Positions 51,168-61,332 of a stretch of DNA of 64,000 bases are shown here, piece by piece; the stretch's first letter is position 1, and the number at the start of each line of letters is the position of its first letter. The position numbers and the translations under genes were made by a program. The notes beneath the pieces were generated by a model. It did no database searches. It had not been told where the DNA came from and worked only from the letters and a program-made list of their open reading frames with translations. Origin of the DNA: Gemmatimonadota bacterium (GTDB lineage: Bacteria > Gemmatimonadota > Gemmatimonadetes > Longimicrobiales > Gaopeijiaceae); NCBI GenBank assembly GCA_022822445.1, contig JAJEBR010000128.1:1-64000 (forward strand), read 5' to 3'.

Positions 51168-52375
51168 TCCGGGCCGATGTGGTGTCCAACGACGACCTGA
51201 CCCGAACGGTCCTCAACCTGGTCTGGGAACGCCGCGAGGTATCCCGCGCCGAAATCGCGCGCAGCACGAAGCGGTCCCGCTCGACCATCTCGGAGGTGGT
51301 GGGGCGGCTCCTGGGCACGGGTCTGGTGGCGGAGGCGGGTGCGGGGGAAAGCCGGGGAGGAAGGCGCCCGATCCTGGTCGGGTTCCAGGATGACGCGGGG
51401 GTGATACTCGGCGTGGATGTGGGGGCGACCCACATCTCGTTGATCCTCACCGATCTCCGCGGGCGGACGCTGGCCTGGCGGGAACGCGCTCACCCGGTGC
51501 GCAGCGATCCCAAGGGTGCCGAGGCGCTCATCACGGCGCTTGGCGAGGTGTGTCTGGCCGAATGGAACGGGGACCGGTCCCGACTGATGGGCATCGGGGT
51601 GGCCGTGCCCAGCCCTGTAGACCCGGGCTCACCGGGCCGGGTGCTGGACCGGGTACTCCCCGCCTGGCGCGGGCACAGCGTGCTGGACCGGCTCAACAGC
51701 GTGTTCGGGGTGCCCGTTTTCGTGGACAACGATGCCAATCTGGGGGCGGTGGCGGAGCGCTGGTGGGGTGAGGCGGTCGGTATCGACGATTTCGTGTATC
51801 TGAAGGTCGCCACCGGGGTGGGCGCGGGGATCATGATCGGCGGCGAGATCTACCGCGGTGCAACCGGGGTCGCCGGCGAGATCGGCCACGTGGCGATCGA
51901 TCCAGGTGGGCCTGAGTGCCTGTGCGGGAACCGGGGCTGTCTGGCAACGTTCGTCGGAACGCGCCAGCTCGTGGATCGCGCGAGGGCCCTGCTCGAGCGC
52001 TTCCCGGACAGCGTCCTGGCCGGAACCGAGCCCGACATCCGCGCGATCGAGGACGCGGCCCTCAGCGACGACCCGCTTGCGCTGCAGGTCGTCACCGAGG
52101 CCGCGGACCGGTTGGGGATCGTCGTCGCAGGCGTGCTCAACCTTCTCAACCCCGGCTCGGTGATCCTCGGCGGGAGCCTCGCACGCGCGGAGGACCGGCT
52201 GGTCAAGCCGCTGCGCGAGGCCGTCGCCACTCGCACCCTCGTGGATTCGGCGGCGGCCTCCGACATCCGCACGAGCGACCTGGGCGCGCGCGCGACCGCC
52301 CTGGGCGCCGCAACGCACGTGCTGGTCGCGGCCCTTGCCAATCCACGGCTTTTTCCCGGAGTGAAGCCGACATGA
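51164..52375 (+). CDS. ROK-family transcriptional repressor
   Basis: The ATG at 51164 overlaps the preceding TGA. The protein has 403 residues: a winged HTH (LVWERREVSRAEIARSTKRS, then STISEVVGRLLGTGLV), the ROK start GVDVGATHISLILTD and the zinc-binding loop with Cys252-Leu-Cys254 (ECLCGNRGC). ROK repressors such as XylR and NagC bind sugars in the ROK domain and release DNA. Two identical palindromes at the two operon fronts (46608, 61333) have the ROK-type TTTGTT half-sites, so autoregulation and control of the whole locus are likely. The inducer would be glucose or a beta-glucan oligosaccharide, by inference. Confidence 0.92.
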   Translation: MIRADVVSNDDLTRTVLNLVWERREVSRAEIARSTKRSRSTISEVVGRLLGTGLVAEAGAGESRGGRRPILVGFQDDAGVILGVDVGATHISLILTDLRGRTLAWRERAHPVRSDPKGAEALITALGEVCLAEWNGDRSRLMGIGVAVPSPVDPGSPGRVLDRVLPAWRGHSVLDRLNSVFGVPVFVDNDANLGAVAERWWGEAVGIDDFVYLKVATGVGAGIMIGGEIYRGATGVAGEIGHVAIDPGGPECLCGNRGCLATFVGTRQLVDRARALLERFPDSVLAGTEPDIRAIEDAALSDDPLALQVVTEAADRLGIVVAGVLNLLNPGSVILGGSLARAEDRLVKPLREAVATRTLVDSAAASDIRTSDLGARATALGAATHVLVAALANPRLFPGVKPT

Positions 52376-53262
52376 CTCCGGGGCGGCGGCGGCGGCTCGA
52401 TGAAGCCGCGCCCCTGTTTCCGGCGGCGTCACGCCATTGCCCGGCACCTCGATATCGTGCCGACCCTCGCGTGCGTCCGGTCCTCCCCCTTCTGCTTCTC
52501 CTCCTCCTCGCCTGCGACAGCTTCGGCGCGGAGCCCGACCCCGACTGGACGCTGGTCTGGAGCGACGAGTTCGACGGCCCCGCCGGCCAGCTCCCCAACT
52601 CCGCCAACTGGACCTTCGACATCGGCACCGGCTGGGGCAACCGGCAGCTCGAGTACGACACCGACCGCCCCGAAAACGTGTCACTGGACGGGAACGGCAA
52701 CCTGGCAATCACCGCTCGCCGGGAATCATATCGCGGGAGCGCCTACACATCCGGTCGCATCAAGACGCAGGGACTCTTCGAGCAGGCTTACGGGCGGTTC
52801 GAAGCACGCATCCGGCTGCCCGCAGGGCAGGGCATCTGGCCCGCGTTCTGGATGCTGGGCGCTGACTTCGACACCGTCGGATGGCCCGAATGCGGCGAGA
52901 TCGACATCATGGAGTACCGCGGCCAGGAGCCTTCGATCGTGCACGGGACGGTGCACGGGCCCGGGTACTTCGGAGGCGGCGGTCTTACCGCGCGGCACCT
53001 GCTCTCCGGCGCCCGCTTCGACACAGGCTTTCACGAGTTCGCGATCGAGTGGACCGAGGAGCGCATCGTGTGGTTCGTGGATGGCCAGCGGTATCACGCC
53101 GTGGACCGGGACGACCCCCCGGGGCGCTGGGCCTTCGACCACTCCTTCTTCATCCTCCTGAACGTGGCAGTCGGAGGAACCTTCGTCGGCCCCCCGAACC
53201 AGTCGACGACCTTCCCCCAGACGATGCTCGTCGATTGGGTGCGCGTCTACCGCGCCGAATGA
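52372..53262 (+). CDS. GH16 endo-beta-1,3-glucanase (laminarinase-type), lipoprotein
   Basis: The ATG at 52372 overlaps the ROK stop. The protein has 296 residues. The hydrophobic segment LPLLLLLLLAC suggests lipidation at Cys48. The GH16 beta-jellyroll has LVWSDEFDGPAGQ, WTFDIGTGWGNRQLEYDT, YGRFEARIRLPAGQGIWPAF and the active site GEIDIMEYRG with nucleophile Glu176, Asp178 and acid/base Glu181; FFILLNVAVGGTFVG and MLVDWVRVY close the fold. The E-I-D-I-M-E form (with the extra Met) is typical of laminarinases. It cuts internal beta-1,3 links. It is 4 bp upstream of the transporter gene. Confidence 0.93.
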   Translation: MTPGRRRRLDEAAPLFPAASRHCPAPRYRADPRVRPVLPLLLLLLLACDSFGAEPDPDWTLVWSDEFDGPAGQLPNSANWTFDIGTGWGNRQLEYDTDRPENVSLDGNGNLAITARRESYRGSAYTSGRIKTQGLFEQAYGRFEARIRLPAGQGIWPAFWMLGADFDTVGWPECGEIDIMEYRGQEPSIVHGTVHGPGYFGGGGLTARHLLSGARFDTGFHEFAIEWTEERIVWFVDGQRYHAVDRDDPPGRWAFDHSFFILLNVAVGGTFVGPPNQSTTFPQTMLVDWVRVYRAE

Positions 53263-53266
53263 CCCC

Positions 53267-55486
53267 GTGAGCGGAAGGACCGCACCCGAAGACCGGGTAT
53301 CGTTCCGCCACAAGATCATCTACGGAATCGGCGGGTTCACGAACAACCTGCTGGGCCAGGGCATCGGCAACATGATGGCCGTGCTGACACTGGCACTGGG
53401 GGTCGACTTCCGGGCCGTCGGTCTGCTCGGCGGCCTCCCCCGCTTCTTCGACGCGCTCACCGATCCGCTCGTGGGCTTCGTGTCGGACAAGACGAAGTCC
53501 CGCTGGGGACGGCGGCGCCCATTCCTCTTCGTTGGCGCCATCTCGGCGGGGATCATCTTCCTCCTGTTGTGGCAGATGCCGGCCCCGACGCAGCTGCGGC
53601 TCAAGCTGGTCGACTACGGGGCCGACGGGGTCTACAGCGGCGAGCAGGACGAACCCGCCGGATGGCTGGAAGCTGCGGGAGATGCCCTGAAGGGGATCGT
53701 CACTGTCGAGACCATCGACGATGTCGAGGACGAAGTCATCATCCGGCCCCCAACGCTGGTTACGGGCAGCTGGGTGAGCGTGGACATCCCGCTGACCGAC
53801 TTCGACGAACTCGCCACCCGCGGGCATCTCGCGCAGATCGTGATCTCCGGTGACCTGGCCGACGTGTATGTCGATAACGTGTATTTCTACCGACTGGACG
53901 AAGCGGCCGCGGCGGCGGCCGCGCAGGATGCGCAGGATGTGGCCCGGGCCGAGGGCGAGCCCCAGACGGCGGACCCCTCCGGCCAGGATGTCCAAGGTGC
54001 CAACGCGCCACTCACTGGCGCGCCCGCGCCGACGATGCCGCTCGATGACGTGATCTCCCTCTTCAGCGACGCCTACGACAACGCGCCGGTCGAGTCCTGG
54101 TCCGCCAATCCGGACGAGGCCAACGTCGCGGACGCGCAGGCGGGCGACGACGACGTCAAGCACTACACCAACCTGCGCGTTGCCACGATCGACCTCGGCA
54201 ACGCGCCCGTCGACGCCGGCGGGATGACGTACGTCCACATGGACATCTGGACTCCGGACGAGACCGGAGAGGGCTGGAGCCAGCGGGCCTACTTCTGGTA
54301 CTTCCTCATCGGCTCGCTGGTCTTCTTCCTCGCCTACACGATCTTCGCCACTCCGTGGGTGGCGCTCGGGTACGAACTCACTCCGGACTACAACGAGCGC
54401 ACCCGCCTGATGGGCGTGCAGAACTTCGTGTCCAACACCGTGTTCGTGATCGGGCCCTGGTTCCTGGTGATCGCGACCAATCCGGTGTGGTTCCGGAACC
54501 AGATGGACGGAGCCCGGTTCGTCGCGCTCGCGATCTGCGTGACCACGATCGTGCTGGGGGTGCTTCCTGCGATCTTCCTGCGGGAGCGCGTGATCGGCGG
54601 AGGCCCAGGGAAGAAGGCGGGCAGGGATGGTCGTGGCTCCCGGGCAGGCGGCGCGGATTCGCGCGCTGACGGCCATGGCTCCGGTGGACGCGGCACGGAC
54701 TTGCGTCCGGAAGGCCCCGGCTTTGGCGAGAGCGCGATGGAGTTCCTGCGGGGACTCTGGCAAACGCTCAGGACCGGCCCCTTCCTGCTGCTCTGCATCG
54801 CGACCTTCCTGATGTTCAACAGCTTCATCATGATCTCGCAGTTCCAGTTCTGGGTGTTCGCCTTCTACGTCACCGGAGGCAACATCCCGGAAGGGGCTGC
54901 CCTCGCCGGCGTGGTCGGGACGGTGGGCACCGTCACCGGCTTCCTCGTGATCGCGTTCGTCACCTGGCTCGGAACGAGGATCGGGAAGAAGAACGCGTTC
55001 TTCGTGTCCACGAGCATTTCGATGCTCGGGTATGTGCTCAAGTGGTTCTGCTACACGCCCGAGCAACCGATGCTGGCGCTGCTGCCCGCCCCCTTCCTGG
55101 CCTTCGGCCTCGGCGGGCTGTTCACCCTCATGGGATCGATGATCGCCGACGTGGTGGACCTGGACGAGATCACCACCGGGGAGCGCCGCGAGGGCATGTT
55201 CGGATCCGTCTTCTGGTGGATGGTGAAGCTCGGCCAGAGCGGCGCGATCGTCCTCGGCGGGTTCCTTCTGTATTCGACCGGTCTCGACGCCTCGCTCGGG
55301 GCGAACCAGCCCGAAGGGACGATCTTCTGGCTGCGCTTCTACGACGCCTTCGTGCCGCTGATCGCGTCGGCGATCGCGATCTACGCGGTGTACAGGTACC
55401 CGATCACGGAGCAGAGCGCTGGCGAGGTGAGAGCGGAGCTGGAGCGGCGGAGGGGGCGGGCGACGGCCGGCCGAGAATTCGCGTGA
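53267..55486 (+). CDS. MFS/GPH-type sugar transporter with inserted, permuted glycan-binding module
   Basis: The GTG at 53267 gives 739 residues, about 230 more than normal GPH transporters. TM1-TM3 are regular (FRHKIIYGIGGFTNNLLGQG; motif A loop SDKTKSRWGRRRPFLFVG). After TM3 (IIFLLLWQMPAP) come about 225 foreign residues (109-333): the C-terminal half of the module (LRLKLVDYGADGVYSG ... VYVDNVYFYR), an Ala/Asp-rich linker (210-260), then the N-terminal half (DVISLFSDAY ... HMDIWTPDET). TM4 resumes at GWSQRAYFWYFLIGSL. The loop is periplasmic by GPH topology. A second, Gly/Arg-rich stretch fills the TM6-TM7 loop. It probably imports glucan oligosaccharides; it follows GH16 by 4 bp. Confidence 0.88.
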   Translation: MSGRTAPEDRVSFRHKIIYGIGGFTNNLLGQGIGNMMAVLTLALGVDFRAVGLLGGLPRFFDALTDPLVGFVSDKTKSRWGRRRPFLFVGAISAGIIFLLLWQMPAPTQLRLKLVDYGADGVYSGEQDEPAGWLEAAGDALKGIVTVETIDDVEDEVIIRPPTLVTGSWVSVDIPLTDFDELATRGHLAQIVISGDLADVYVDNVYFYRLDEAAAAAAAQDAQDVARAEGEPQTADPSGQDVQGANAPLTGAPAPTMPLDDVISLFSDAYDNAPVESWSANPDEANVADAQAGDDDVKHYTNLRVATIDLGNAPVDAGGMTYVHMDIWTPDETGEGWSQRAYFWYFLIGSLVFFLAYTIFATPWVALGYELTPDYNERTRLMGVQNFVSNTVFVIGPWFLVIATNPVWFRNQMDGARFVALAICVTTIVLGVLPAIFLRERVIGGGPGKKAGRDGRGSRAGGADSRADGHGSGGRGTDLRPEGPGFGESAMEFLRGLWQTLRTGPFLLLCIATFLMFNSFIMISQFQFWVFAFYVTGGNIPEGAALAGVVGTVGTVTGFLVIAFVTWLGTRIGKKNAFFVSTSISMLGYVLKWFCYTPEQPMLALLPAPFLAFGLGGLFTLMGSMIADVVDLDEITTGERREGMFGSVFWWMVKLGQSGAIVLGGFLLYSTGLDASLGANQPEGTIFWLRFYDAFVPLIASAIAIYAVYRYPITEQSAGEVRAELERRRGRATAGREFA

Positions 55487-56035
55487 GGGATTGCGAGATC
55501 GGCGGACCGCAGTTTCGCACGGACTACGTCCAGCACATCGTCTCGTTCGATGGCTTCAAGTGATCAGCGTCGACATCACTTGATAATGGCCTCGGCTTGA
55601 GCGCGGAAGCCGACCACTACTTTGTCGAGTACCGCTGGCAGCGGCGAGTGTGCCCTCAGCGCCGCCGCCAAGTCGCGGTTGATCCAAGCTACGGTCTCGA
55701 GGATCTCCTGATGGCTTCGGTTGAGCTTCCGGTCCCACTCGACTCACCCAGAAACCAAAGCCCAGAACCGAGACACGCCACTTGGACGGCGAATCTCGTG
55801 AATGGAGCGGTACTACCAAGACCCGAGATCCTACCGCAGGTACGAATTCTACGGAAGCCTCGACCTGGCTTCGCGCGGCATGGCTCTGAGATCGCCGGAA
55901 TCCCGAGTGGGGAATCATCGGAGGCTGGATCATAACCATGCAAATCCAACACGGCGTGAACGATTTACACAGTTCGTAAAGCCTCGCGGCCTTTCGGCCG
56001 CTTCGCGTTCGTCGGGGCACTCGGAGGCAGCCGCT
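55487..56035. other. Non-coding or degenerate region between the two convergent operons
   Basis: About 550 bp without an intact gene. On the minus strand, 55576-55737 reads a short helical frame (LNRSHQEILETVAWINRDLA, then VLDKVVVGFRAQAEAIIK and stop), and 55487-55570 another (AIERDDVLDVVRAKLRSADL), as though remnants of small genes. Neither has a usable start. GCGGCC-TTTC-GGCCGC near 55985 forms a short hairpin. No terminator with a T run is visible. Confidence 0.5.
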
Positions 56036-57991
56036 TCAGACCTCACTTCCGAGTAGCCGCAATCCGTACCCCCGTGGGAAGAGCACTTCGCCGGCCCGTC
56101 CCCGCCCGCTCACCACCCCACCCGGCCACACCATCGGCAACCGCCCCACGAAGTCGTGATCCCCGAAGAGCACGTCGGCCACCCCCGCCCCCTCCGAGCC
56201 CGGCAGCCACGCGGCCACGAAGGCCGACGATGCCGCCATCTCCGCGTTCACCACCAGCGGCCGCCCGGATACCAGCACCGTCACCACTGGAATACCCCGC
56301 TCCGCCAGCGCCCGCACGGTCCGCAGGGCCCCCGGATGCAGCGCCGCGAGCTCCAGGGTGCGTCCGTACGGCTGAAGCACCCCCGGCCCCGCGGGCAGGT
56401 GGTTCGTCCCCGGCCGGACCGGACCCGGCTCCCGGATGTCCCCCATCCCTTCGGCGTAGGGGCGCTCGCCGACGACCACCACCGCCGCATCGAAGGTGCG
56501 GACCGCGTCCTCCGCGTTGCCAAACGCGCCGTTCTCGTCGCAAGATGCCCCACCCCCCCACAGCACCGCCCCCGGCGCCACGGCGCGGATCCCCTCCCAG
56601 ATCGACGTCCCGCCCGCGATCGCCTCATTGCCCGTCACCCCCTGCCACTCGACGGTGAAGCCCCCGCACTGGCGGCCGCGATCGTGCGCGGCGGGGCCCG
56701 TCACCAGGATCCGCGCACCCCTGTCCAGCGGCAGCACCCCACCCTCGTTCTTCAGCAGCACCAGAGACTTCCGCACAGCCTCCCGCGCCACTTCGCGGTG
56801 CTCGCGCGACCCGAACCCGTTCGAGTTCGAGCCCCGCCGGGCCGCCGGCCGCGGCCGCTCGAACATCCCGCACGCGAACTTCACGCGCAGAATCCGTGCG
56901 ACCGCGTCGTCGATCCGCTCAACCGGCACGACCCCACGCTCCACCTGCTCCCTGAGTCCGGCGATGAACTCCCGCCACCTCTCCGGCACCATCACCATGT
57001 CGATCCCGGCGTTCACGGCGGCAGCCGCGGCCTCGCCGTAGTCGTCCGCCAGCGGATCGACGCCGTTCCAGTCCGAGAGCACGAATCCCCCGAACCCCAT
57101 TTCGCCCTTCAGCACGTCCTCGATCAGGTACCGGTGTGCGTGGCACTGCTCCCCGTTCCAGCTGCTCAGCGACACCATGACGGTGAGCACCCCGGCTTCC
57201 AGCGCCGGCACGTACGGCGCGACGTGCGCTCTGCGCAACTCCGCCTCGTCAACCACGGTGTCGCCCTGGTCCACCCCGTTGCGCGTCCCCCCGTCCCCCA
57301 CCCAGTGCTTGGCGCAGGCGACGACGCCTTCCGGAACCACCGGCCTCACCGGCCCCGAACCGTCCCCTCCACCGCCCCCCCGGCCCATCCCGCCATCCAG
57401 CCGTCCGCCATCCCCCTCCTGCAACCCCCTCACGATCCTCCCGGCATACTCGCCCACCACCCCCGGATCCTCCGAGTAGCTCTCGTACGTCCGCCCCCAG
57501 CGCGGATCCTGCGCCACGGCCAGCGTCGGCGCGAAGGTCCAGTCCACCCCCGCGGCCCGCACCTCCCGCGCAGTCACCCGCCCGATCCGCTCAATCAGCC
57601 CAGGGTCACGCGCGGCCCCCAGCCCGATGTTGTGCGGGAAGACCGTGGCGCCGCGCACGTTGGCGTTGCCGTGGATCGCGTCGACACCGTACAGCACCGG
57701 GATGGCCAGGTGGTCCGCATCCTCCTCCATCGACGCGGCCCAGTACGCGTCGTTCATCGCGACCCAGTCGGCCGGGCGGTTGTCGCCGGGGCACGAACCC
57801 CCGCCGCTCAGCACCGAGCCGATGTGGTGGCGCTTCACCTCGTCCGGGGTGACGTGGAGCCGCTCCGGCTGCGTCATCTGCCCGATCTTCTGGTCGAGCG
57901 TCATGCGCGCGAGGAGGGCCTGGACGCGCTCCTCGACATTGCTGGCGACACCGGTGGCCGACGCCGGGCGGGCGCTTGTGAAACGGTTCAC
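56036..57991 (-). CDS. GH3 beta-glucosidase
   Basis: The GTG at 57991 gives 651 residues. GH3 domain 1: [63 protein letters not shown] and the nucleophile Asp in [13 protein letters not shown]. Domain 2: [27 protein letters not shown] and [17 protein letters not shown] Gly-rich insert ([12 protein letters not shown]) interrupts domain 1. No export signal is visible, which fits cleavage of imported oligosaccharides, though many GH3 of this (ExoP-like) type are periplasmic. It removes terminal glucose from beta-glucan oligomers. It follows the glycosidase-barrel gene by 75 bp in the operator-2 operon. Its start codon lies in a palindrome. Confidence 0.93.
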   Translation of the reverse strand: MNRFTSARPASATGVASNVEERVQALLARMTLDQKIGQMTQPERLHVTPDEVKRHHIGSVLSGGGSCPGDNRPADWVAMNDAYWAASMEEDADHLAIPVLYGVDAIHGNANVRGATVFPHNIGLGAARDPGLIERIGRVTAREVRAAGVDWTFAPTLAVAQDPRWGRTYESYSEDPGVVGEYAGRIVRGLQEGDGGRLDGGMGRGGGGGDGSGPVRPVVPEGVVACAKHWVGDGGTRNGVDQGDTVVDEAELRRAHVAPYVPALEAGVLTVMVSLSSWNGEQCHAHRYLIEDVLKGEMGFGGFVLSDWNGVDPLADDYGEAAAAAVNAGIDMVMVPERWREFIAGLREQVERGVVPVERIDDAVARILRVKFACGMFERPRPAARRGSNSNGFGSREHREVAREAVRKSLVLLKNEGGVLPLDRGARILVTGPAAHDRGRQCGGFTVEWQGVTGNEAIAGGTSIWEGIRAVAPGAVLWGGGASCDENGAFGNAEDAVRTFDAAVVVVGERPYAEGMGDIREPGPVRPGTNHLPAGPGVLQPYGRTLELAALHPGALRTVRALAERGIPVVTVLVSGRPLVVNAEMAASSAFVAAWLPGSEGAGVADVLFGDHDFVGRLPMVWPGGVVSGRGRAGEVLFPRGYGLRLLGSEV

Positions 57992-57994
57992 AAG
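57975..57994. promoter_or_regulatory. Palindrome over the GH3 start codon
   Basis: CTTGTGAA-ACGG-TTCACAAG is a perfect 8-bp inverted repeat that includes the GTG start codon of the GH3 gene (57989-57991). It resembles LacI-family operators but could equally be an RNA hairpin hiding the start codon. It differs from the two ROK-type operators. Confidence 0.35.
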
Positions 57995-58066
57995 CCAGCT
58001 CCGGCAGTCGGCGCGCGCATGGGATTCGGAGTGTACACGAAGCAGGTCACGGGTCCGTCCGCCCTG

Positions 58067-61000
58067 CTACATCCCGATGTGCAGGTAGGTCCGGATCTCC
58101 CATTCTCGCCCCAGGTCCCCGCCCAGATCCGGGTTGCACGACATCCTCCCGAAGTCGTCGGGCGTCATCCCGGGGCAGTAGCGCGGCGAGTACTCGTTCA
58201 GGGAGCGCATGGTGGCGCGCACGCCGAAGCGGGTCTGCGGCAGGTCGAACCAGTCGGGCGGGCCCAGCGTGTACGAAATATCGCCCATCAGCTGCAGCGG
58301 GAAGGTGAGGTTGAAATCGCGATGGTAGTCGTACGGGCCCCAGTCGTTCAGCCGCGCCATCCCCTGGAACTTGATCGAGCCGCTGATCACGCGGAGGTCG
58401 ATCCCGGCGCGGTCGATCAGGCGGTCGTCGTCGCCGTTCGGCTCGCCGGTCCCCGCGTAGAGGTTGGCGATCATCCCCGGGCCCGCCCGCCGCTTCGACA
58501 CCACGCGCGCCTTGACCTCCCACAGATCGCGAGCCGGGGGCGCGCCGGGAAACGCGAATGTCGACCGCCCGTCGGCGAAGATCCCGATCCCGGCGTCCTG
58601 GGTGGTCGGGAAGTCGTAGTATACGAAGCCGAGCGAGGTCGCGAAGGCCGCGTCCTCCCGGCGGTCGCTGTCCCAGTTGTACATCCAGGTGGCCGGCGTC
58701 GGGTCGTAGGTGAGCAGGATCTCGGCGGCGCGGGTCTCCCGGTTGCCGCGCACGGCGAAAGGATCGTCGAGGATGTTGCGCGGACGCCCGGGCGCAGGCA
58801 CATCGGACGGCACCGGCCCGACCAGCGGCTTCCGCCAGAGGAAGTTGGGCGCGATCTGCAGGTCGCCCGCGAGGAAGGTGAAGCCGGTGATCACGTTGCG
58901 CTGGTTGCCGCTCCCGGTGTCCTTCAGCGTCCAGCCGGTGAAGGTCTGGGTCTGCGTGAAGCCGCCGTCGGCCACGAGCCCCATCGCGGCCCCCTGCAGA
59001 TACCAGTTCACGCGCCCCCTGGTGAAGCTGATCTTCGCCTTGGCGCCGAGCGCGTCCGAGGTCCTGATCTCGTCCTGCAGGACCCGGTAGCTGCCGGGCC
59101 CCCCGTCCACCAGCTGGAAGGTCTGCCCCACCTTGGTCCGCCCGGACATGATGCCGCCCACCTCGAGGGTCGCGCCGCCACGCGTTGTGGCCAGGTACAC
59201 CGTCGCCTTGCGCGTCGGCGGGAGCGGAATCGCGAAGGAGCTGGCCGCCTTGCCGGCCTCCGCCAGATCCTCCTGGTAGATGACCGCGGTCTCGACGGGC
59301 CCGATCCGGGACTGCTGCTTGACCAGGATGGCCGGGTTCGCCCCCCACCAGAGCTCCGGACCGATCGCGACCTTGAGTCCGCCGAGAGCGCGCTTCCCGG
59401 TGATCTCGACCCCGACCGGCGCGAGCCCGTTGTAGATGTCGATGTTCGGCCCGTAGTTGGCCTCCTGGTACAGTCCGAAGAAGTCGCCCTCGTAGCCCCA
59501 GTGGTAGTGGCCCGAGCGGTAGAACCCCTCCAGCTGGAACCACCTGTCGTCCCAGGAGACGCTGGCGCTGTAGACCTTGAGCCGCTCGATGTCCCGCAGC
59601 GCGAAGTCCTCGCCGTCGACGCGGACGTTCCGGGTCCGGCCCCGGTTCTCGTAGAAGAGCTCGTCGATCGGGTTCACGGGCACGTCGCCGAGCATGTTGA
59701 ACGACACGTTCGCGGTCATGTTCTGCGCAGGCCGTGCCGCCAGGTCCGCGTAGAAGGACTGCATCTTGTCGAAGCCGCGGAAGCTCGGGTAGGCCGGGTT
59801 CCGCTCGGGCGGATCCTCGGGAGTGCTGACCAGGGATCCGCCGGTGCTGTAGGTCTCCAGTTCGATGCGCACGCCGCTCAGGTGGACCCGGTCGAGGGCG
59901 GATGCCAGCAGCGCGGCCCGGTCGCCCTGGGCCCGCAAGCCCATTTCGGCCGGCTGGATGTAGGCGAAGTGCTCGCGGATGGCCGTGAGGTCGGTCCCCG
60001 GCGCGTACGGGTCGAGCGTGTACGCCGCCTGCAGCGCGTAGTAGGCGGCGCGCGGGAAGAGCTCGTAGAGGTTGTTGTGGTCGGTCGGACCCTTGGCGAC
60101 GATCCCCCACCATTCCTCGTTCATGTTGTTGTCGCCCTCGACGAAGTCCTCCACGTAGCCGCCGTTGGCCCACGACGCGTTCGTGTCCTGGATGTCGAGC
60201 CGGTCCTCCTGGCCGAACTTCCACCAGCCGTCGGTCCACTGGAAGGTGGCGCCGCCGATCGAGTTGCCGACCATGCCCTTCCCCGCCGACTGCTCGTAGA
60301 TCTCGCGCCACTGCCCGAGCAGGTACTCCGCCTGGGTGACCGGGTCTTCTCGCATGTTGCGCGCGTCCCACGCGTCCGCGCCGAACTCGGTGAACATGAC
60401 CGGGCGGTCGAGCACGTCGCGCACCTCCTGGAAGAGCTGCCCGAAGGAGATGCCGCGGTAGACGTTGGTGCCGAAGATGTCCAGATCGGGGATCTCCTCG
60501 GCGATGATCTCGAGGTACTGCAGGTCGCCGTTGGCCATCGCGACGGGGCGCGACGGGTCCATCTCCTTGATGCGCCGGGCCACCTCGCCGAAGAGCGAAT
60601 ACATGTGGCGGGCGCGAACCGTGTTGGCTTCCTCCTCGGGCAGGTCCTCCGTCTCCGCCGAACTCCACACCAGCCCGTAGTTGTTCTCGTTGCCGAGGAG
60701 CCACATGAGCAGGCCGGGCGTGTCCCTGAAGTCGCGGACCATCTCCTCGATCTCGGCGGTCAGCACCGCGCGGGCGCGGGGGTCCGAGTAGTCCGTATTC
60801 GCGCTGAAGACGCCACCCGCCGTCACGCCGTAGCGCCCCATCGCATGGTTCAGGATCGTGTAGATCCCGTAGCGCTCGTAGATGTGCCGCACCCACCGCG
60901 GCGTGATCCCCACATAGGTGCGGATCGCGTTGCCGCCCATCGCCTTGAGCAGCGACATCTCCCGCTCCAGCGCCGCCTCGATGATGTGGTCGGGCTCGGT

Positions 61001-61237
61001 CCAGAAGTTGTAGTTGTAGGTGGTGCCGCGCGGGAAGTAGTCCCAGTTGACCCCCTGCACCATCATGTCCCGGCCGTTGACCTGGAGGCGCGTGCCGGAG
61101 CCGTCCGTGACGAGTTCGATGGCGGGCAGGTCTGGGGGGGTGTCCTGGCCGGTGGCGGGGGTGGGCGGGACCAGGAGGAACAGCGCCGGCAGCAGCCCGG
61201 AGAAGAGCGTCGGAGCCAGACCGCGGAGGAGCGCCAT
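58067..61237 (-). CDS. Clan GH-A glycosidase fused to a predicted outer-membrane barrel
   Basis: The ATG at 61237 opens a signal peptide ([20 protein letters not shown]); ATGs at 61303 and 61354 are alternatives, the last inside operator 2. The protein has about 1056 residues. Residues 40-400 form a TIM barrel: [22 protein letters not shown], the acid/base Glu184 in [12 protein letters not shown] and nucleophile Glu284 in [12 protein letters not shown], as in GH2/GH5-like enzymes. From about residue 480 to the end the sequence is strand after strand ([49 protein letters not shown]) with aromatic girdles and loops, as in outer-membrane barrels; it ends in Met, not Phe. Likely cleaves glucan at, and perhaps passes it through, the outer membrane. 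Confidence 0.75.
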   Translation of the reverse strand: MALLRGLAPTLFSGLLPALFLLVPPTPATGQDTPPDLPAIELVTDGSGTRLQVNGRDMMVQGVNWDYFPRGTTYNYNFWTEPDHIIEAALEREMSLLKAMGGNAIRTYVGITPRWVRHIYERYGIYTILNHAMGRYGVTAGGVFSANTDYSDPRARAVLTAEIEEMVRDFRDTPGLLMWLLGNENNYGLVWSSAETEDLPEEEANTVRARHMYSLFGEVARRIKEMDPSRPVAMANGDLQYLEIIAEEIPDLDIFGTNVYRGISFGQLFQEVRDVLDRPVMFTEFGADAWDARNMREDPVTQAEYLLGQWREIYEQSAGKGMVGNSIGGATFQWTDGWWKFGQEDRLDIQDTNASWANGGYVEDFVEGDNNMNEEWWGIVAKGPTDHNNLYELFPRAAYYALQAAYTLDPYAPGTDLTAIREHFAYIQPAEMGLRAQGDRAALLASALDRVHLSGVRIELETYSTGGSLVSTPEDPPERNPAYPSFRGFDKMQSFYADLAARPAQNMTANVSFNMLGDVPVNPIDELFYENRGRTRNVRVDGEDFALRDIERLKVYSASVSWDDRWFQLEGFYRSGHYHWGYEGDFFGLYQEANYGPNIDIYNGLAPVGVEITGKRALGGLKVAIGPELWWGANPAILVKQQSRIGPVETAVIYQEDLAEAGKAASSFAIPLPPTRKATVYLATTRGGATLEVGGIMSGRTKVGQTFQLVDGGPGSYRVLQDEIRTSDALGAKAKISFTRGRVNWYLQGAAMGLVADGGFTQTQTFTGWTLKDTGSGNQRNVITGFTFLAGDLQIAPNFLWRKPLVGPVPSDVPAPGRPRNILDDPFAVRGNRETRAAEILLTYDPTPATWMYNWDSDRREDAAFATSLGFVYYDFPTTQDAGIGIFADGRSTFAFPGAPPARDLWEVKARVVSKRRAGPGMIANLYAGTGEPNGDDDRLIDRAGIDLRVISGSIKFQGMARLNDWGPYDYHRDFNLTFPLQLMGDISYTLGPPDWFDLPQTRFGVRATMRSLNEYSPRYCPGMTPDDFGRMSCNPDLGGDLGREWEIRTYLHIGM

Positions 61238-61332
61238 ACACGCCTCGGGAACGGCCGGAGCCGACCTGGCCGAGCGCGTGATGTTGGTGCGGATCAAATC
61301 CATGCTCGCTCTCGTGTGGACGCCCCGAACAG

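Noticed and set aside
53267-55486. Transporter insert as an assembly chimera
   Set aside because: The inserted halves differ clearly from every lipoprotein copy and one half has its own extra loop, the frame is open throughout, and the boundaries fall at a hairpin loop and at the TM3-TM4 loop; a misassembly would give near-identical copies.
55597-55935. Plus-strand open frame of 112 codons between the glucan operons
   Set aside because: Odd composition, no ribosome binding site and no family features.
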